Assembly: GCA_024644745.1 (NCBI GenBank) | Contig: JAHEHF010000009.1 | Span: forward strand, 1 to 64,000 | DNA from: Flavobacteriaceae bacterium | GTDB taxonomy: Bacteria > Bacteroidota > Bacteroidia > Flavobacteriales > Flavobacteriaceae | DNA: 64,000 bases | Reading direction: 5' to 3' | Shown here: one piece after another, positions 1-8,700 of the stretch | Numbering within the stretch: the stretch's first letter is position 1 | Layout of the letters: each line of letters starts with the position of its first letter | Program-made: the position numbers and the translations under genes | The notes under the pieces: model-generated | Database searches by the model: none | The model's input: only the letters and a program-made list of their open reading frames with translations | Told to the model about the DNA's origin: nothing

Positions 1-537
1 GGTATTCGCGTAAATGACTTTGCCCTGAACACCAAGCAATGCATCTTTTTCCAATTCCATAACAAAAGCATTCCCTTCAGGAACTTTAAAGGGAAATGTA
101 ATTCCAAATTTATGAGCCGGCTGATAACCAAATTTCGGATAATAATCTTCGTGCCCGATCACCACAATTGAGGTATAGCCTAATTCTCTTGCTTTTTCGT
201 GGGCATAACGCATCAATTTTGATCCTATTCCTTTTTTTTGAAAAGCTATACTTACAGCAATTGGTGCCAAAGCCAGGGTCTTTTGGAATCCTTCAGGTCC
301 GGCAATGAAAGCTTCTGTCATTAAAATATAACCTGCAAGCTTATTATCTATTTCAGCCACCATGGAAAGTTCCGGAATAAACTTCGCATCATTCCTGAGC
401 CGCTGCACGAGATAATGCTCTCTGTGATCACTGAATTCCTCATTTTTAAAAGCTTCCTCCAGCAGCTGAAAAACCTTTTGATGATCCTCAGTTGTTTCCT
501 GTCTTATGCTGACTTTTGAACTTTCAGGCCTTCCCAT
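1..537 (-). CDS. GNAT family N-acetyltransferase (C-terminus runs off the left edge)
   Basis: Reverse-strand reading by eye: MGRPESSKVSIRQETTEDHQKVFQLLEEAF...LAPIAVSIAFQKKGIGSKLMRYAHEKARELGYTSIVVIGHEDYYPKFGY, with the GNAT motif A (QKKGIGSKLM). Start codon is the complement of cat at 535-537. Open to the window edge, so absent from the ORF track. Confidence 0.85.
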   Translation of the reverse strand, partial: MGRPESSKVSIRQETTEDHQKVFQLLEEAFKNEEFSDHREHYLVQRLRNDAKFIPELSMVAEIDNKLAGYILMTEAFIAGPEGFQKTLALAPIAVSIAFQKKGIGSKLMRYAHEKARELGYTSIVVIGHEDYYPKFGYQPAHKFGITFPFKVPEGNAFVMELEKDALLGVQGKVIYANT

Positions 538-2626
538 TTTCCTGTGCCTGAATGGCTGTAATAATTACTGTATTAAAAATATCATCTACGGTACAGCCCC
601 TGCTCAAATCATTTACCGGTTTGTTGAGTCCCTGCAGCATAGGTCCTATGGCGATGGCCCCTGTTTCTCTTTGCACGGCTTTATAGGTATTATTTCCTGT
701 ATTGAGGTCCGGAAAGATCAGAACACTTGCCTCACCGGCTACCTTGGATCCGGGAAGTTTCTTTTTACCTATTGTGGCATCAACCGCCGCATCGTATTGA
801 ATGGGTCCTTCAATTTTTAATTTCGGACGCAAATTTTTGACAATTTCAGTAGCCTTTCTCACTTTCTCCACATCTGCACCCTGACCTGAAGATCCTGATG
901 AATATGAAAGCATCGCTACCTTGGGCTCAATACCAAAGGCCGCGCTTGAATCGGCTGAAGATATGGCGATCTCCGCGAGTTGTTCAGCTGTAGGATTCGG
1001 ATTAATGGCGCAATCACCAAATACAGATACACGATCATCCAGACACATAAAGAACACAGACGACACCACAGAAACACCAGGTTTGGTTTTTATAAACTGT
1101 AAGGCCGGGCGTATGGTATGCTGGGTCGTATTTACCGCACCTGAAACCATACCGTCCGCATGACCCTTATAAACCATCATGGTTCCGAAAAAAGACACAT
1201 CCTGCATGAGATCCTTGGCCATGCTCAGGTTGACGTTCTTATGCTTTCTCAATTCATAATAAGTATTTGCGTAATCTTCAAAATGACCAGATTCAGAAGG
1301 GTTAATAATTTCTATTTTCTCAAGATTGATGGCAATACCTAGTTCTGTAATTCTGTCTTTGATCTCCTTTTCAGAACCCAGCAAAGTCACATCAACAATA
1401 TCAAGTATGCTCAGTCTTGCTGCCGCCAGCAATATTCTCTCGTCCAGGCCTTCCGGAAGAACGATTCGTTTCTTGACCTTTTGTGCCCTTTTCAAAAGAT
1501 TGTACTGAAACATTCTTGGTGTAAGGCCACGGGGCTTGAAAGTCAGGTATTTTCTGGTCAGATCTTCTACATTGACATGTTTGTCGAAAGTATTGAGAGA
1601 AGTGTATATGCGCTGTTCGTTATTGGGGTATATATGGGACCTCACCGCGCCCACTTTGTTGGCCACCTCAAAAGTACCTTTCTTCACCGATAAAATAGGT
1701 ACGGTCTCCTTGAGACCTCTTATCAGTTTCATAATAGGCTCTTCGGGGACGATTCCGCCGGTAAGCATGATTCCGGCAATTTTAGGATAACTGTCTGATA
1801 TACTTGCTTGTAATGAGGTTAGGATAATATCAGCCCTGTCTCCCGGGGTAATCACAAGGCAATGGTTTTTGAGATGGGGAAGGAAATTGCGCAATTGCAT
1901 GGCTCCTACCGCCGAACTCTCGACCTGGTTATCAATCAACTCAGAACCAAACAATACTTCAGCATCCAATTCATCAATAATCTCCTTAATAGTGGGGCTG
2001 TTCAAGCTTTCAACCATTGGAATAACCCCGACAAAGATATGTTCCTCGACCTTTTCCCTCAAGGTTTTTTCTATAAAACCAGCATCTTCTGTATCCACTT
2101 TATTGGCAACAACACCCAGCACCTTCACTTCTTTGTCGGTAAATGAATCATAGGCGAGCAGAAGGTTGGTGATCAATTCGTCTTTTTCCTTATCTTTTCC
2201 GCTCCCCACGAGAATCACAGGTATGCCCAGGTTCTTTGCGATAATGGCATTGATATCCAATTCGACAAAAACCCCCTCTCCTGAAAAATCTGTCCCCTCG
2301 ACCAATATAAAGTCAAATTTATCTTCCAGTTCTTTATACTTTTTGATAATGGTATCAAGAATTTCTCCGTCTTCTCCGTTGGTCCTTTTCTGGATGACCT
2401 CAGCTCCCGTCATGGCATAGCAATCATCATATTCCATTGACAATTTAAAATGAGACAACACAGTTTCAATATGATTGTCTCGTTTTCTTTTTTCCGATAC
2501 CTCAATAATAGGTCTGAAATAGCCTACCTTCTTAGTTCTCCCAAGCAGTATTCGCATCAAACCCAGTGTTATAATTGACTTTCCACTTTCGGGTTCTCCG
2601 GTTGCTATATAAATGGCTCTGTTCAT
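524..2626 (-). CDS. pta: Phosphate acetyltransferase, long form (N-terminal P-loop/DRTGG-type region plus PTA domain)
   Basis: 700 aa ORF; N-terminal GEPESGKSIITLGL P-loop and C-terminal PTA_PTB signature (KGHADGMVSGAVNTTQHTIRPALQFIKT, SGSSGQGADVEKVRKA). Confidence 0.95.
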   Translation of the reverse strand: MNRAIYIATGEPESGKSIITLGLMRILLGRTKKVGYFRPIIEVSEKRKRDNHIETVLSHFKLSMEYDDCYAMTGAEVIQKRTNGEDGEILDTIIKKYKELEDKFDFILVEGTDFSGEGVFVELDINAIIAKNLGIPVILVGSGKDKEKDELITNLLLAYDSFTDKEVKVLGVVANKVDTEDAGFIEKTLREKVEEHIFVGVIPMVESLNSPTIKEIIDELDAEVLFGSELIDNQVESSAVGAMQLRNFLPHLKNHCLVITPGDRADIILTSLQASISDSYPKIAGIMLTGGIVPEEPIMKLIRGLKETVPILSVKKGTFEVANKVGAVRSHIYPNNEQRIYTSLNTFDKHVNVEDLTRKYLTFKPRGLTPRMFQYNLLKRAQKVKKRIVLPEGLDERILLAAARLSILDIVDVTLLGSEKEIKDRITELGIAINLEKIEIINPSESGHFEDYANTYYELRKHKNVNLSMAKDLMQDVSFFGTMMVYKGHADGMVSGAVNTTQHTIRPALQFIKTKPGVSVVSSVFFMCLDDRVSVFGDCAINPNPTAEQLAEIAISSADSSAAFGIEPKVAMLSYSSGSSGQGADVEKVRKATEIVKNLRPKLKIEGPIQYDAAVDATIGKKKLPGSKVAGEASVLIFPDLNTGNNTYKAVQRETGAIAIGPMLQGLNKPVNDLSRGCTVDDIFNTVIITAIQAQENGKA

Positions 2627-2765
2627 TTTTCAAATTTTACGCAAAGATACTTATATGTATGGTTTTACAAGACAAAATACCTGTAACAATTATAACTTTC
2701 TTTAAAAAAAATTGACAATTTATTTAGTAAATTCCCATAGCTTTGTTCAATCCCATTAATCAGCC

Positions 2766-4001
2766 ATGAAAACTCTCTTTTTCAACATTAAAGAACTGCT
2801 TCAAATCAGGGATAAATCGATTTCAAAAGTGTCCGGCGCTGAAATGAATTTGCTCCCTTCGATCAAAAATGCATACCTCTTGGTTGAAGGGGAACAGATC
2901 AAAGAATACGGCCCTATGAGCCGACTGAATAATTATGATGCCGACAGGCTTATTGACGCCCATGATCAGATCATTATGCCAGCCTGGTGCGATTCGCATA
3001 CGCATATTGTTTATGCAGGAAACAGAGAAGAAGAATTTGTTGACAGGATCAGAGGACTGAGTTATGAGGAAATTGCTGCTCGAGGTGGTGGAATTCTCAA
3101 TTCTGCAAAAAGAGTACAAGACAGCACGGAACAGGAATTATTTGAACAATCCTCACAAAGGCTGGAGGAAATCATGAAACTGGGAACCGGTGCCGTCGAG
3201 ATCAAATCCGGCTATGGCCTCACTCCTGAATCAGAAATAAAAATGCTCAGGGTCATTAAATCCTTATCAGGATCCTACCCCCTCTCCATAAAAGCAACAT
3301 TTCTGGGTGCCCATGCCATTCCTTTAAAATTCAAAGACAATAAAGAAGCTTATGTTGATCAGATCTGCAATCAAATGATTCCAGAAGTTGCGGAAAAGAA
3401 ATTAGCAGCTTATATCGATGTTTTTTGTGAAAAGGGCTATTTCGACACAGACCAAACCGACAGAATACTTAAGACCGGGAAGAAGTATGGGTTGATCCCT
3501 AAAATACACGTGAACCAGTTTAACAGCATCGGAGGAGTTCAGATAGGGATCAAGCACAAAGCACTGAGTATTGATCATTTGGAAATCATGACCTCTCAGG
3601 ACATTGAGAGCTTGCAAGGGTCAGTGACGATGCCGGTGGCCCTTCCATCATGTTCCTATTTTTTGAGCATTCCCTATACGCCTGCCAGAAAAATTATTGA
3701 CGCCGGCCTTCCTTTGGCACTGGCAACAGATTTTAACCCGGGCTCAACGCCAAGCGGGAATATGAATTTTGTGGTTTCAGCCGCCTGTATAAAAATGAAA
3801 ATGACTCCTCAGGAGGCAATCAATGCCGCTACGATTAACGGGGCTTATGCCATGGGACTCAGCAAGACTCACGGAAGTATAACAAAAGGTAAAATAGCCA
3901 ACCTGATCATTACAAAAAATATTCCCTCCTTCAATTATCTGCCTTATGCTTTCGGCAGCAACCTGATTGACAAGGTGATGATCAAAGGTGAATTCATTTG
4001 A
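2766..4001 (+). CDS. hutI: Imidazolonepropionase
   Basis: 411 aa amidohydrolase: PAWCDSHTHIVYAGNREEEF, GTGAVEIKSGYGL, LATDFNPGSTPSGNM. Confidence 0.94.
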   Translation: MKTLFFNIKELLQIRDKSISKVSGAEMNLLPSIKNAYLLVEGEQIKEYGPMSRLNNYDADRLIDAHDQIIMPAWCDSHTHIVYAGNREEEFVDRIRGLSYEEIAARGGGILNSAKRVQDSTEQELFEQSSQRLEEIMKLGTGAVEIKSGYGLTPESEIKMLRVIKSLSGSYPLSIKATFLGAHAIPLKFKDNKEAYVDQICNQMIPEVAEKKLAAYIDVFCEKGYFDTDQTDRILKTGKKYGLIPKIHVNQFNSIGGVQIGIKHKALSIDHLEIMTSQDIESLQGSVTMPVALPSCSYFLSIPYTPARKIIDAGLPLALATDFNPGSTPSGNMNFVVSAACIKMKMTPQEAINAATINGAYAMGLSKTHGSITKGKIANLIITKNIPSFNYLPYAFGSNLIDKVMIKGEFI

Positions 4002-4101
4002 ACATCCCAATCAAAGTACTGCAGGTTTAATCGGCATCACGCGTTTAAAAAAATGAAAAAAAGATGGTATATGATCCAATACTGGTCTTCATTAAATCAT
4101 T

Positions 4102-5013
4102 ATGAGAATTCTTCGTAAATTTGCAAACTTAAAGATTGAAAACATGTCAGACAGTTCAGTTGTTTTACCGCGAAAGAAAAAACCGGAATGGCTCAGGGTA
4201 AAGTTACCCGTTGGCAAAAAGTATACCGACCTCAGAGGGCTGGTAGACAAATATAAATTAAACACGATTTGTACCAGTGGCAGTTGCCCAAACATGGGAG
4301 AATGCTGGGGAGAAGGAACAGCCACCTTCATGATCCTCGGGAATATCTGCACGCGTTCCTGCGGGTTTTGCGGAGTTAAAACCGGAAAACCGGATCAAGT
4401 TGAATGGGATGAACCCGAAAAAGTAGCCAGATCCATCCATTTAATGAATATAAAACACGCGGTAATCACTTCTGTGGACAGAGATGACCTGAAAGACGGA
4501 GGATCAATTATCTGGGCTGAAACAGTAGAGGCTATCCGGAGAACAAATCCCGAGACGACTCTTGAAACACTCATTCCTGATTTCAGGGGAGATACAAAAA
4601 ATATAGACCGGATCTTGGCCGTCGCCCCTGAAGTAATTTCTCACAATCTGGAAACGGTGAGAAGACTTACTAGAGAAGTGAGAATTCAGGCAAAATACGA
4701 TCGAAGCCTAGAAGTTTTGCGCTATCTTAAAGATTCCGGGCAGCAAAGGACCAAATCAGGAATCATGCTCGGACTTGGAGAAAAAGAGGAAGAAGTTATA
4801 GAAACCCTGGAGGATCTCAACAGGGCAAAAGTAGATATTGTAACCATTGGGCAGTACCTTCAGCCCAGTAAAAAACACCTGCCTGTTCATGAATTTATCA
4901 GACCTGAACAATTTAACAGATACAAGGAGATAGGACTTGAATTGGGTTTCAAATATGTTGAAAGTGGAGCCCTGGTCAGGTCCTCTTATCGTGCTGAAAA
5001 GCATTTGATTTAA
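4102..5013 (+). CDS. lipA: Lipoyl synthase (radical SAM); true start may be the internal ATG at 4144
   Basis: [41 protein letters not shown] (both cysteine clusters) and C-terminal [16 protein letters not shown]. Confidence 0.96.
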   Translation: MRILRKFANLKIENMSDSSVVLPRKKKPEWLRVKLPVGKKYTDLRGLVDKYKLNTICTSGSCPNMGECWGEGTATFMILGNICTRSCGFCGVKTGKPDQVEWDEPEKVARSIHLMNIKHAVITSVDRDDLKDGGSIIWAETVEAIRRTNPETTLETLIPDFRGDTKNIDRILAVAPEVISHNLETVRRLTREVRIQAKYDRSLEVLRYLKDSGQQRTKSGIMLGLGEKEEEVIETLEDLNRAKVDIVTIGQYLQPSKKHLPVHEFIRPEQFNRYKEIGLELGFKYVESGALVRSSYRAEKHLI

Positions 5014-5083
5014 ATAGTTGAGAATCTTAACATATCATTAACAGCCTGTATCAAATTCTGGTACACATTTTGATAGTAATTGT

Positions 5084-5171
5084 ATGAAGCAGAATTCCCC
5101 AATAATTTTGACTTCATTATGATTAATTTTGAGTTAGTAAGCTTAAAGCACCTCCGTAAAGAGGTGCTTTT
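5084..5171 (+). repeat. Copy 1 of a conserved intergenic block plus terminator-like hairpin; candidate small RNA
   Basis: ATGAAGCAGAATTCCCCAATAATTTTGACTTCATTATGATTAATTTTGAGTTAGTAAGCTT followed by the stem AAAGCACCTC-cgtaaa-GAGGTGCTTT. Confidence 0.7.
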
Positions 5172-5350
5172 AAGTTTCCTGAGGATCCGGTAATCGAAGA
5201 TTTTGAAATTGGCTGTTAGCTTTTTGTAAAATATTCCCATTTTCAAACTCCTGATCCAATTGTATTCTTTATTTTTTAAATAAAATTGCATTTATTAATA
5301 AAATATTAACACAATTATATGATTTTGGCACAAGATTTGCAATTAACAGC

Positions 5351-5436
5351 ATGAAGCAAAGTTCCCCACTAATTTTGTTTTCATTATGATTAATTTTGAG
5401 TTAGTAAGTTAAAAGCACCTTTTTAAGGTGCTTTTT
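5351..5436 (+). repeat. Copy 2 of the conserved intergenic block plus terminator-like hairpin; candidate small RNA
   Basis: ATGAAGCAAAGTTCCCCACTAATTTTGTTTTCATTATGATTAATTTTGAGTTAGTAAGTT followed by AAAAGCACCTT-ttt-AAGGTGCTTTTT. Confidence 0.7.
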
Positions 5437-5593
5437 ACATTTGAAACAATTGCCTCTTTATTTATTCATATATTATAAATCATATCAGTTATGACAAGCA
5501 AAATTATTAGTAAAAAGATTAAAAATTACTGATTAATTAAATTTATACCCAATTAATTTGTGAAATTATTAATAAATCTGTAATTTGCCTTGC

Positions 5594-5678
5594 AAACAAA
5601 ATTAGTCGCAAATTTTGTTTTCATTATGATTAATTTTGAGTTAGTAAGCTAAAGCACTTCTAAACCGGGAGTGCTTTA
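5594..5678 (+). repeat. Copy 3 of the conserved intergenic block plus terminator-like hairpin; candidate small RNA
   Basis: AAACAAAATTAGTCGCAAATTTTGTTTTCATTATGATTAATTTTGAGTTAGTAAGCT followed by AAAGCACTTC-taaaccg-GGAGTGCTTT. Confidence 0.7.
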
Positions 5679-5692
5679 TTACTTTACAGACC

Positions 5693-6505
5693 CTACAAAC
5701 GAGATACAAATTCTTTAACCAGTGTGCTTATTTTTTCTTCTGAGGCTTTTGCGGCTTCCTGAACGGCCTCATGAGATACTTCCTCAATTTTTCCTTCAAT
5801 CCCAAGATCAGTAATCACAGAAAGTCCAAAACATTCCATTCCCATATGCTTTGCCACAATAACTTCAGGAACAGTGCTCATGCCTACTGCATCTGCTCCC
5901 ATAAGTTTCACCATCCTATATTCAGCAGGGGTTTCAAAGGTAGGTCCCTGTAGTGCCAGATATACCCCTTCCTGAATCTTTATATCAGTTTCACGGGCAA
6001 TTGCACGCATCAATTCAATCATTTTCCAGCTGTAAGGCTCATGCATATCGACAAATCTGGGGCCAAACCGCTCTTCATTTTCACCCCTGAGCGGATGTTC
6101 AGGCATCATATTGATATGATCCGTTATGACCATGATGTCACCAACTTCAAATGCCGGATTTACACCGCCACTGGCATTTGAGACCAAAATTTTATCAATA
6201 CCCAGAAATTTCATAATCCTGATGGGAAAGGTCACCTCCTGCATTTCCCATCCTTCATAATAATGGAACCTTCCCTGCATGGCCACAACTGATTTTCCCT
6301 CAAGCGTACCGTAAATAAAGGTTCCCGAATGGCCGGTAACTGTTGAAACGGGAAAATTCGGAATGTCGTGGTATGCAATTTTCTTTTCAATTTCGATCAT
6401 TTTAACGATTCCCCCGAGTCCGGTACCCAAAACAATTCCCAATTCGGGTTTGACAATACCTATATCCCTTAAAAATTTAGTTGTCTCCTTTATTTGTTCG
6501 TACAT
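5693..6505 (-). CDS. punA: Purine-nucleoside phosphorylase
   Basis: 270 aa: GIVLGTGLGG, TVTGHSGTF, QGRFHYYEGW, SNASGGVNP, GPTFETPAEYRM, VGMSTVPEVIVA. Confidence 0.95.
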   Translation of the reverse strand: MYEQIKETTKFLRDIGIVKPELGIVLGTGLGGIVKMIEIEKKIAYHDIPNFPVSTVTGHSGTFIYGTLEGKSVVAMQGRFHYYEGWEMQEVTFPIRIMKFLGIDKILVSNASGGVNPAFEVGDIMVITDHINMMPEHPLRGENEERFGPRFVDMHEPYSWKMIELMRAIARETDIKIQEGVYLALQGPTFETPAEYRMVKLMGADAVGMSTVPEVIVAKHMGMECFGLSVITDLGIEGKIEEVSHEAVQEAAKASEEKISTLVKEFVSRL

Positions 6506-7520
6506 AATCTTTTATTAAATGATTAAACTTATCTCCTTCTTCAAGAAATTCTGCGCTAATGGGTAAATAGAAAACGGGTAAATTGACTTCCATAAAATTT
6601 CTGACATAATCCTTCTCTGTAGTCAAAATGATTTTCAACTTTTGGGGTATCTTGTCGTATTTTTTTGTAATTACTTCAAAATCTGACTGCTGAAGTATCT
6701 GATGATCACCAAATTCAATGTGTTCGAATTCTATATGAGAGGTTCTCAGAAAATCTTCAAGGGGTTTTGGATCCGCGATACCCGTTACCAGAAGCACCTT
6801 ATACCGTTTCAATTCATTTAGGGCAATCTCTGTTTCGCGACCGATCGCGGCCTCAGCATAATTTATCTTGCTAAAAAACACCTCCTGATAAGACTCAGGC
6901 TGCAACCTTTTGCGGGTTTTCTTCATTTGAACAGGTGTCAATTTCGCGGGACATTTGGTCACGATGATTATATTTGCCCTTTTCGCACCCCTCTTTCTTT
7001 CACGCAAATTTCCGGCAGGCAACAATAGGTCATCAGTGTATAAGTCGTTCCAGGAAGTTAACAAAACTGTCAGACCTGCATTGACATAACGATGCTGAAA
7101 TGCATCGTCGAGGAGGACAACCTCAAGATCAGGCCTCAGGGTCAGGAGCTGTTTGATGCCTCTTGCTCTTTTTTCATCCACTGCCACGGTGATCTGCTTG
7201 AATTTTCTAAAAAACTGGAAAGGTTCATCTCCAAGCTGCTCTGCATTCGATTGGTCATCAGCCAACAAAAATCCTTGCGTTTTCCTTCCATATCCACGGC
7301 TCAATACCGCAGTTTGAAAATTCTTGTACAAAAGCCTGATCAGGTTTTCAATCAACGGAGATTTACCCGTACCCCCAACATTCAAATTTCCTACGCAGAT
7401 TACTGGTAAATTGAACTTTTCAGATTTCAGCAAACCTTTGTCAAATGCCCAATTTCTAATCTGCGTTGCAAAACCATAAATAATGGAAAATGGAAACAAT
7501 ATTTTACGTAGCGAATTCAC
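6477..7520 (-). CDS. lpxK: Tetraacyldisaccharide 4'-kinase
   Basis: GNLNVGGTGKSPLIENLIRLL, LSRGYGRKTQGF, LLDDAFQHR motifs; overlaps the punA start by 29 bp. Confidence 0.94.
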   Translation of the reverse strand: MNSLRKILFPFSIIYGFATQIRNWAFDKGLLKSEKFNLPVICVGNLNVGGTGKSPLIENLIRLLYKNFQTAVLSRGYGRKTQGFLLADDQSNAEQLGDEPFQFFRKFKQITVAVDEKRARGIKQLLTLRPDLEVVLLDDAFQHRYVNAGLTVLLTSWNDLYTDDLLLPAGNLRERKRGAKRANIIIVTKCPAKLTPVQMKKTRKRLQPESYQEVFFSKINYAEAAIGRETEIALNELKRYKVLLVTGIADPKPLEDFLRTSHIEFEHIEFGDHQILQQSDFEVITKKYDKIPQKLKIILTTEKDYVRNFMEVNLPVFYLPISAEFLEEGDKFNHLIKDYVRTNKGDN

Positions 7521-7553
7521 CAGCTCTAAAGTACAAAAATCCTGAAGGATGGA

Positions 7554-8699
7554 TTAAAAAGGAACATATTCCACTACTTCAAGACCGTAACCGATCATAC
7601 CGACACGCTTTCCTGAATACTTGCTGTTTGATATCAATTTGATCTTGCTGATGTCCAGGTCATGAAGAATCTGTGCGCCGATACCAAAATCTTTCTCATC
7701 CATCTTGACCACAGGTTCAATCTGCTCTTTGTTTTGCTGGATATGCTTTAAATGCTTAAGCCTGTTGATCAGATCAAATGACTGGTATTCCTGGTTGATA
7801 AATACAATGGCTCCTTTGCCCTCCTCATTGATCAGGTCAAACATTTTAGACAGCTTGTCATCCGGATTATTGGTCAGGGTTCCCACAATATCATTATTGA
7901 TCAGTGTAGAATTCACCCGGACGAGCACCTCATCTCCCTTTTTCCAATTACCTTTTGTGAGTGCCAAATGAACCTGGTTATTTGTAGTTTGCTTGTAGGC
8001 CCTCAGACAAAATTTTCCAAATCGGGTTTGCAGATTAAAATCTTCTATTTTATCGATTAAGGAATCATGCTGCATCCTGTAGGCCACAAGATCTTCAATG
8101 GAGACTATTTTGAGCTGATGTTTTTCGGCAACTTTCATCAATTCCGGTAATCTTGCCATGGTTCCGTCTTCATTAAGAATCTCTACCAGCAAACCGGCTG
8201 GTTTTAAACCTGCAATACGGGCAAGGTCAATGGCAGCTTCTGTATGACCCGTTCGCCTTAAAACGCCACCCTCTTTTGCTCTGAGCGGGAAGATATGTCC
8301 AGGCCTTCCGAGGTCCTCTGCCTTTGTTTCATTCTGGGTCAGTGCCTTTACTGTTTGATAGCGGTCATGGGCAGAAATTCCCGTTGTGCATCCATGGCCT
8401 ATCAAATCGACCGAGACCGTAAACTGGGTATTGTGCAAAACCGTATTTTTTCCCACCATGAGATCAAGATCGAGCTCTTCACATCTTTTTTCCGTCAAAG
8501 GTGCACAGATAAGACCCCTGCCATTGGTTGCCATAAAATTGATCATTTCCGGGCTAACCATTTCAGCTGCAGCAACAAAATCACCTTCATTTTCCCTGCT
8601 TTCATCATCCACAACAATGATCATCTTACCATTTCTGACATCTTCAATGGCATCTTCAATACTGTCAAGTTTTATCACCGTTTTCGTTCGATCCTCCAT
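7554..8699 (-). CDS. ribB: RibBA-like: 3,4-dihydroxy-2-butanone 4-phosphate synthase fused to a degenerate GTP cyclohydrolase II-like domain
   Basis: RibB signature VVDDESRENEGDFVAAAEMVSPEMINFMATNGRGLICAPL and GRPGHIFPLRAKEGGVLRRTGHTEAAIDL. The C-terminal RibA-like part has only FGIGAQILHDL recognisable. Confidence 0.9.
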   Translation of the reverse strand: MEDRTKTVIKLDSIEDAIEDVRNGKMIIVVDDESRENEGDFVAAAEMVSPEMINFMATNGRGLICAPLTEKRCEELDLDLMVGKNTVLHNTQFTVSVDLIGHGCTTGISAHDRYQTVKALTQNETKAEDLGRPGHIFPLRAKEGGVLRRTGHTEAAIDLARIAGLKPAGLLVEILNEDGTMARLPELMKVAEKHQLKIVSIEDLVAYRMQHDSLIDKIEDFNLQTRFGKFCLRAYKQTTNNQVHLALTKGNWKKGDEVLVRVNSTLINNDIVGTLTNNPDDKLSKMFDLINEEGKGAIVFINQEYQSFDLINRLKHLKHIQQNKEQIEPVVKMDEKDFGIGAQILHDLDISKIKLISNSKYSGKRVGMIGYGLEVVEYVPF

Positions 8700-8700
8700 G

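Noticed and set aside
506-2420. Several plus-strand ORFs inside pta (506-820, 921-1163, 1326-1508, 1862-2146 and others)
   Set aside because: Antisense to a well-supported gene, with no protein-like motifs.
5010-5291. 93-aa minus-strand ORF over the lipA/punA gap
   Set aside because: Composition is low-complexity AT-rich coding noise, it runs antisense through repeat copy 1 and its hairpin, and no homologous frame exists at copies 2 and 3.
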